Positions 41,201-50,200 of a stretch of DNA of 64,000 nt are shown piece by piece. Under the pieces are notes generated by a model. It worked only from the letters and a program-made list of their open reading frames with translations. It was not told the DNA's origin and ran no database searches. The stretch's first letter is position 1, and each line of letters starts with the position of its first letter. Both the position numbers and the translations under genes were made by a program. Source of the DNA: Owenia fusiformis (taxonomy: Eukaryota > Annelida > Polychaeta > Sabellida > Oweniidae); contig CAIIXF020000001.1 of NCBI GenBank assembly GCA_903813345.2, positions 44,471,885-44,535,884 of the forward strand, written 5' to 3'.

Positions 41201-44200
41201 AAATTTCATCATTTTCCTAATTTTAATTTTCCTAATGACAAGAAACCTCCCATTGAATAACATTATAAAGACAATATTTCCGACATTTAATTTTTCGAAC
41301 CTGGCAAAAATTAGGAAATAGGAAAATTAAATGATTAGGCAAAATTACCACTTATACAGTATTAGAAGTTCATCTTTAGAATTATTGGATGTACATAATA
41401 TATACCAGTCTGCGTGTGCACTATAACTGTAACATACATACAGTACAAAAATCTTTTGAATTGAATTCTGTGGTTCTGAAGTTACAAACTACACTAATAT
41501 ACGAAACAAGAGTTCAAGTTGGTACACTTACCAATATTTTGTTTTTCAGTTTTTCCAGTTTTTTGTACCTTAGTCTACCTGCTCACTATTAACCTGTCAG
41601 ATTCCCTTAGTTCTTTCTCCAGTACTATGATAGAATTTTCACCCTGTGCCCATCCATTTGTTCATTTGATTATATATTATATTCGGATAATAATAATCAT
41701 TGCCTGAATTATTTTTGGTCAAAAAAGAATGTCAGAACTTTCCTATTTATTCCTTGTTTATTTATTTTTTGGTTTTATTTAAAATGCCAAGTTGAGTTGT
41801 ATGACATCAAATCGTTTGTAAGTGACTCAGTGATCACCATTCTTTACCAGTACATTTCCTCATATCACAATGACCTCGTGAGTATACATACCTTTTAATC
41901 CAACGAGCATTTCATTGCCGGCTTTAAGTTGTTATTGACTTGCTTTCATTTGATGGGAAAACCCTTAGGACACCTCAATGGTGTTAACTGCTTTAACCTG
42001 GTGGCCTGAATAAATTAACATACAAGGCTAATATGCTTGACCATTTTTTATTGCAGTTTATGTCTAGTTTGATTTTATCAGGTCATGTAATTGATTCAAC
42101 ATTGTTTTTTTAGTGAAACATATTTGTGGCTTTGTATTACAAAATACGTCATATGAGTCAGAATTTTATCTCCTTGTATACATTTTATTTCACATTATCA
42201 GGTGAAGTTTAATACATTTTTATGTAGCTTTTGAAGCTGTTGAAAGTGGCATTAACACAAATAAATAAAGTTTTAGGGGAAATGCTTCAAACTTTGACAT
42301 ATGAGATTATTTCGGCATGGTGATATTTCAACCATGGGGCTATTTCGCCATTGGCTTATTATCTCATCAAAAGAAGTTTAGGGAGATATAGAGAATGCCT
42401 CTGTCTGTCCATCCATACGTAAGACACCTCTACGGTCAATAACTTAAAAAAGGTACCATTGGTACAATATCATTTACATTTTATAAGTATATGCCCCATG
42501 TGAGTGTAAGTTTGCTTGAAAGCTGATTTTCAAAATGGCCACTGGATCCAGTATTTTAGGCATGATATGAATTAAAATTTAATTGTATTTTAAAAAACCG
42601 GTGGCCATCTTGAAAAATGGTGGCCGTTACACAATATTTTACTATTCTTGCTGAAAAGTAGTGGAGCGATTGTGTTCATATTTGATATCTGAATTCTCAT
42701 AAACATGGTTTAATAGGCGAAGATCTTATTTCAAGATGGGTGACCCCAGAAAGGTCCATGTGCAGTATGGCAAGTGATTTAAGACAGTCATATCTTTCAC
42801 CATGAGTACTTTGTGGGCATAAATACGTTGGTTTTTATTAAAACAATATGTTTTCTTTCAAGTGAAGTACACATGATGATAAAAATATCAATCGAACAAT
42901 TCGAAAAATTATGAATAGGGACCCCATATCAACAATTTTTTCAAAATGTTGAATCTATGTACTCAAAAGAGGATCTTCTTTTTCTGATTTTTATTGCATG
43001 AAAAAATCATTCAACAAGGGGTCTAAAACTTCTTCAAAAATAAAATGGTATTGAAAGTCTAGTTTTGAAGATATCAATTTTCGATGACCAAAATTATGCT
43101 GAAAAGAATGGATAGCACTAGTTTTCCCAATGGGAAAATAACATGGGATATGTGATTTTTAACTTTAACACATTTCAATACCCATCCCCTTTTCAGAAAT
43201 TGTTAATAAAGTGCAGAACTTTCGATATGTTTAAATTGAGAAAAACAAGATCCTCTTTTTCGAAAATAAGTCTAACATTTTCAAAAAGTGCCAAGGTGGG
43301 GCCCTAAACCATAATTTTTGGAGAGTTGGATTGATATTGTACTATCATGGGGACTTCACTTGAAAGAAAACATATTATTTTAGTAAAAGCCACTGTATTT
43401 ATGCCCAGGAAGTACTCATGGTTAAAGATATAACCGTGTAAACCCAGTTGCCATACTGCACAATGCTAGTAGCCAGACTAACCCTGGGCCACTTGGCTGA
43501 CATTTATGTAGCACCTTGCCTATTGCACTTCACTAAAGCTGATGGGACATTGAAATGTCAATCCTGTGTTCATGTTTGCCCCATATAGTCTAATATAATA
43601 AATTACTCATTAGAAGTTGACATTTTTACTTGGCCTTTTACTTTTACACATTTAAAAGCTAAAATATTTTTGGGATTTCTCATTGTTCAATAATATGAAC
43701 CGTATATATACAATCTTTTCCACTTTCATGCCATCTATATGAGAGTTTGATAAGTATTAACAAACAATACATGCAACATTGCAACACAATTTTTATGCAT
43801 TAGTCTTTATTACATTAAAACTCTACATGTTCCTCTCTCGTGCACAGTTTGCAGATAATTAGGTTGCATTACTATTTTGATTTTATTTTCATGTAATAGC
43901 TGCTTGGATGAAAAGTTGTGCAATATTTGTAATAACTTTCTCAAATATGATAGGATCTCTTCATGGTTTGGATCTTCGTGGTGCAGTCATATTCTATCAA
44001 TGACTGAGATTAACAGAAATCACTTTTTTCATATACTTTCATACCTTTTAACAGCCAAACAGGATAGGATTCTACCTTATTTGAGAAAGTTATTTGAAAA
44101 TAAGATGGTAGTATTTTTGAGGGTACCGCATATATAATACATCTCTGGTATTACTCCCTGTCTATAAACCTGATGTTAAAATCACCAAGAGGGGTACCAC

Positions 44201-47200
44201 CATATTGAAATTTTAGTTTGTCAGGGTAAGGTGATTCACCGACATTCTCCATTTTGTACATTTGAATTAGGGAAGTCAACACTATAAACACTGCCATCTT
44301 TGTCATATGTTTCCCCAAGCATGCGCGATGACCTGGAAAAAAATATTGTACAATATAAACTCAAGTTGTGCAAAAAATCACACTATGCATTTGTCCTGAC
44401 AAAAGTTGATCTAACTTGTAAATTATTTTTATTTTCAAGTAGTACAAATAATTTTGCAGGTGGGCTTAAGCCTATTTTTTTTTTAATCTCATGTGTGTGC
44501 AGCAACCATTTACTTCAATGCTGGTGATACCAACGAATACTTTACTGAGCCAAGGCACTCTGTATGATACAAAATACTAGTGCTAACATTTGTATACATA
44601 CCATATCCAAATGTGGCAAATGTGTCTGGAACTGTCACCTTCAAGCCATCTGGGGCCAGAAATCTCTCTGGATGGAACTGACTAGGATTCTCCCATGATT
44701 TCTCATCGTGTAACACAGAGTATAGATTGAAATATATCTTTGCTTTCATCGGAATGTTGTATCCATTTAGTGTTACACCGTGCTCCGTGACACTGTGTTC
44801 TGCAGTGCCACCACCTATCCCTCTGTGACGCAGAACCTCCAGTATAAATGCTTGCGTCAATGGCATGTCCTTTCTCATATCTAGGTTCACAGGCCTTTGA
44901 TTGCCATCGGTGGTTTGTGTGATTTCATCAAATATTTTATCTTGGTAGTTTTGAAATTGGGCGGCATACAGAATTAACCATTTTAGTGTGCTAGGGACCT
45001 GTTCCAGGAGGTCGGGATAGAAGATCACAAGCAGAGAGCGAAATTGTTCCAATTGTTCTGTTTTCATGGATAGTTTTTTAGTCTCTTCTTTTTGTTGATC
45101 ACTTGCCTCTATTAGAAGGGAATCTACAATATCTCTAGGGTCATCTGGTATCAAAGTCTCTTCATGGTCTATCAGTTTCTTGTCTAATAGATTTTCTATG
45201 TCAGCTGTGATACGATCAATACGTTTCTTGAGGGGTAAAAATGGAACATGTCGTACAATTGGTCCTATAATTGGACCAATCAGCTTGATATTATTGATTG
45301 CGACCATTTTCCAAACTGTAATGAAATAATCTTTGACCAGTTTGATTTCTTGTTGTACTTTGCTCTGTGAATCTTCCCAGTCTAGGTGTTCATTGAACAT
45401 TGTGGCATACATTACACTTGCAGCTATCATTCTACAGAATGGGTCTATGCTAATGCAGGCGCTGTCCTCTTTGTCGATGAAGGTTTTAGCTGAGTTCATT
45501 GTCTCCTGAAGCTTGGAGTCAAAGGATTTCGAGCGTGTAGTGAAGTTTCGCATCATCTGGGCCATGAGTTTATTTTCTCTTTTGAATTCTTCTGTATAGG
45601 ACTTACCAAAAAATGCTGGAATTGAAACATATGTTACAGCGTTCACTGTTATTTGATTGGTTCTTAGTAATTATACATTTTTCTAAGTCTATCTCTTTAC
45701 ATATATTTTGCATATTTTTTTTGACCACCGACATTCTTTTGGTCTTCGTAAATTGAAAAAAACATCTTGTTTTTGTTGAGGTTCATGATAGATAATAAAC
45801 AAGTTGTGTAATCCTTAGGATTTATACAGGCTGACACAAAAATTGCAAATCTCTAATTTATTTTACCAGGAAGGTGAGCTCTTTTACCAAGGGGGCAGCC
45901 TTTGTTAGGGGGAGCTTTTTGACAGTTTTGGCTTATGAAAATCATGTGAAAAGTGCTCAGAATGGTGAAAACCGCAAAAAGGCATTTAGGTTTATGAAAT
46001 ACAATAGATACAACAAATCAAAAATCAAATTTGTCTCTAAAGATTGTGTATCATAAAATCACATGTTATTATCAAAATGATTTACCTTTTCTGAAGAGTT
46101 TCCATCGATTGAATGAGTTGTGTGGGGGTCTCCCTGCGAACACATTAGCATTTTGTACCAATGCCTCTCTTACTGCCCTTGGACCACTTATCACAACCAT
46201 CAACCTAGAAATATTTTTGCATAATTGTCAATGAATATCATTTTGAATTTGTACATTATTTGAGCTCTTCAGGCCTGACATAGTCACCCAAATACATTAA
46301 TGTCTGTAGTTAAAGTTTTTTCTTTTGACCATGTCTTTTTAAATGTGCAAACTACACCCAGCTCATTTATACCAGTACAGAAATTGAGAAGGATTTATAA
46401 AATATTCAGTAGGGTACAAGCCACTGTTATACATGTACTCACATTTCATTTACATACATCGATGTTACATTTCCATATTCCTCATACATTGACTGAAAGT
46501 CCATGTGCTCTCCCCGGATTCTCTTTATACTGCCAAATATGGGTATAGGGAGAGGTCCTGGTGGTAGGTTTGGAGGCAGTCTGAGGTACCATATTAGGAT
46601 CAGTATTGATGCTATGATTATTACTTGAACAATGGCATCATACAAACTGCCAGGTAGAGCAAAGAATATAAAGAAATTCATCGCCTCAACTGCGTCTGAC
46701 AGTGAAAATGCCATAATCTAAAAAAGAAACAAGCAAAATTAGGTTTATTCAGTTTACATGAAGTATGAACAATACCTTTTCTTTCAATGTACCTCTGTTA
46801 CCATATCTTTCTCAACATGTTGTTGTGGGATATATCATTATAATGGTAAGGTTTGCCATAACATTTGTGAGATCTGTATTTGCATTATCTCTCTGTATGC
46901 TTCCGTTCCTATTTGTAACCATGATTTTTCATTTAATTTAATTAAAGCACTTTCATTTTCTGAACACTCTGTGCTGTTACATCTCAACATTTTACAGGTT
47001 TTATCTCGACATGCTTGCAATATACGTGTGTAAATGTTATACTCACCAATATATGTTTGTTTGTCTGGAGTGAACTGTGTACTGACTTACTGTGTAAACA
47101 GAGACAGCTTTTATCTCAGCTGAAGCATGTAAAATAATAGTAAATATAATGATGATGTATAGCATTATATGAATCATGTTGACCTGTGTGTTTTTGATAT

Positions 47201-50200
47201 GATTGTCTGATTTGTTAACTATACTCTAGATAGATAACTCTGTTGATTCATCAGACCAACTTTATATTCTGTAGCAGATCTCTCAAAATTAACATGTGAC
47301 CCCTCTGCATTAAATGTTCCCAAAATGTCAATGCATTGTATAGCATAGTGGTATTTACCTCCACTGATTTAGCTAAACAATTTTTCATTGTGTGTAAAAT
47401 CTCTCTCAATTTGTTCTCTATATTCTATTCTATGAAATGTGCTAAATACCTCAAAAGTTCAAAATTATTTTGGAAGGGTATTTTGCCTATACAGGGTGCC
47501 ATTTATCATATTACAATTGTGAATTATAACAACTGCTTAGCGCCATGAATTTAAATGTAAATGGTGCCTGCAAAGTAGTTCACACATTCAAAATTTTCAG
47601 AAAGGCTAAAAACCTCCTGTTCAAGAACCCCCATTTTAACCAATTAGAATTGTAAACACGTATCCAGTAACAAAATTTTACTGGTTTAGACTCAATCAAT
47701 CAATGTTCTTCTAAGACTATGAGGATTCCATGATATCTCCATGGTGATAGCATTGGGATATGATGATATCCCCATGTTAAGTCAATAGTACATATCCCCT
47801 TAAATATCCTTGCTGAAATCCTCATTTTCTCAGAACCCTAATGTATTGATTTATAACTTATTAATGTCAAAACATGATATATTTAGTCCAGTATAATTGG
47901 TGAGTGACAGAAAAATCCTAAGACCCACACTGTAGTCTGAAAAGTCCTGACTTTCTTCCCTGCTGGTTTATATAAAATAGCTACTCAAAGCAAAATGAAA
48001 TGAATGATTTGTTTTTTGTGCCAAGGGCTACTCTGATGAGTTAATATTCCTCTATCTTCATTTCTTGCATGACCTTTCGCCATAATGGTTCATTTGAGAA
48101 TGAGAAATTTATATTATGTGTCTTATGTGTTTTCAGGTTTGAGAAAATCTTTAGAAAGAAAAAGACAAAAATATTTCTCTGCCATAGATTTTGATACCAT
48201 TCCCAGTGAATTCTCCAGCTACAGTGCCAAACAGGATATAGATGTCGCCTTAGACAAGTGTGAAATTATTGATGATGGTAGTGACAGTGATATTGAAGTG
48301 GAAATCATTAACACAGGTGAATATGTGTGGCCTTTGTGAGAGCTCTACTTGGGCCTACACTCTTTAAATAACAAATGATTCTTAAATCAAGCCAATATTC
48401 AGTCAGAATGGATAGTCAGATTTAGAGGTTCTTGTATGCGTACCTGTGCAACATCATCCATTTGTGATGAGATAATATATAGAGACTTTGTCAAAGTGAA
48501 TCAAGAATGGACGATCTTGTACAGGTACGAGTACAATAGTTTTTCTCATATTACTCTGTATAATGCCATATGACCTTGACATTTTAATGTGCCCTTGACC
48601 TTCCAACATAAATGGATGTCCAGGGAGACTTGAATAGATTTATGCAGCTCTATTTTTACAGGTAACCCAATTCCATCAGCAAAAATCAAAGTGGAACCAG
48701 AGTCTGAAGATGAAATAGAATACAAACAACACATTCCTTCATCTAAAGATGTCACCACAGTCAGTCACATTGCAAACCAGGTATACAGCTGTAGTGATTT
48801 TCTTTTGGGGTCTCCAGGTTCATTGTAGTTTTAGTGACGAAAACATTTGAAAAATTGTTCAATATTAATACCCTTTTTAATCCAATGAAGAAAATTCAAT
48901 GGGATATATAGTCCTCTCGTTCTATCAAAATGTTTCAGAAGGTTGGTTTTTGGGATGTTATGCGGACATCACAGACATGAAAGAATGAACATTTTCCTCG
49001 AGTTTCCATATTGTAGCCTAACATTTGATCATTTTGTTTTTTGTAATTTCAGGTTGGTGTTGAGATAAGGCCTGTGGAAGTGGACCTGGGAATAAGTGCA
49101 GATGCAGTACAGGAGATGATATTCTCGGTAATTCTTGAAACATTAAGTGTTTTCATACTGTTGGTGGTTGAACAGAAATTACTGAGGCACACTAGATAAA
49201 CCATACATATTTCAGCATTTAGATTTGGTTTAAATGTAATTCAGTTTTCCAGTATGGAATTCTGTTGCAACAATTGAAATCATGCTGTTTCACAAGAGCA
49301 AAATCTTTATTGTCTATTTACAATGTATCAGACCTTTTATGAAATATATCTATTGCTTTATATTTTCTGATTCCTGTATAATAAGGATTTTATTTTATTT
49401 GTACGATGCCCTCTTAGGGCCAAATGTACATCCAACAATTACAATTTTCAATTACAGTAAAAATAGCAATAAAGTTAAGAAAATAAGACTACATTCTTGA
49501 AATGACATATGTTTCTTTGATATAAGATCCTGTCTCTACCAATCATTAGATAATTTATCATGTCAGCCAGTTCTTTTAATATTTTCCCCTCACTCGTCAA
49601 AAGAATAATTGTCTTGTATGTATGTATTGCTTGTGATTTTGCTACGAGTCATAGATAAATTGATGTGTAATCTAGGTAGATCAGGAGTTTAAAACATGAA
49701 CCTTCTTTCGTGTAAGTGGGAAAAAATGATTTCTCGTGGAGTGCCTGAAATAATATAGATGGAGCTGCTCAATATAATTAATAAATTCAAGTTGTAGTTA
49801 TAAAATGTACTCACCTTAACACAGTGTAATTTTGTCCTATTGTTTCAGGCAACTCGTCAGTTCACAGATGACTTACTCAGGGAAGCATGCTCTATCCACA
49901 TAGCAAATAACAGGTAAGGCCTTAGTTAGCTGTCTTCTTCAGAAAAAAGACCACATGGCCATGTTTCTTTTCTTTTATTCCAAAATCTTAAAAAGGGCTT
50001 GACAATGAGTGATCAGGAACTGCTAAACAGATACATGCATATGTTTTTATGTCACTACCAGAAGTGGTGACATAAGGTTATATAGTTTCCAACTTTTTGT
50101 GGATGGTGATTGGGATCTGGGGGGGGGGTCGGTGTCTGTAACTAATGGCAGGTGGTGACATTTTGCATGCCAATGCCTTGTTAACTTTTTTAAATTACTA

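Noticed and set aside
43877-44137. 86-codon + strand open frame with CxxC-like cysteines
   Set aside because: Isolated, AT-rich, no splice context or recognisable domain; probably the P450 3' flank.
45601-45612. GTAAGT near the start of P450 exon 3 as a splice donor
   Set aside because: Using it would create a tiny exon and drop the conserved sequence that follows; reading through keeps the frame and the family match.
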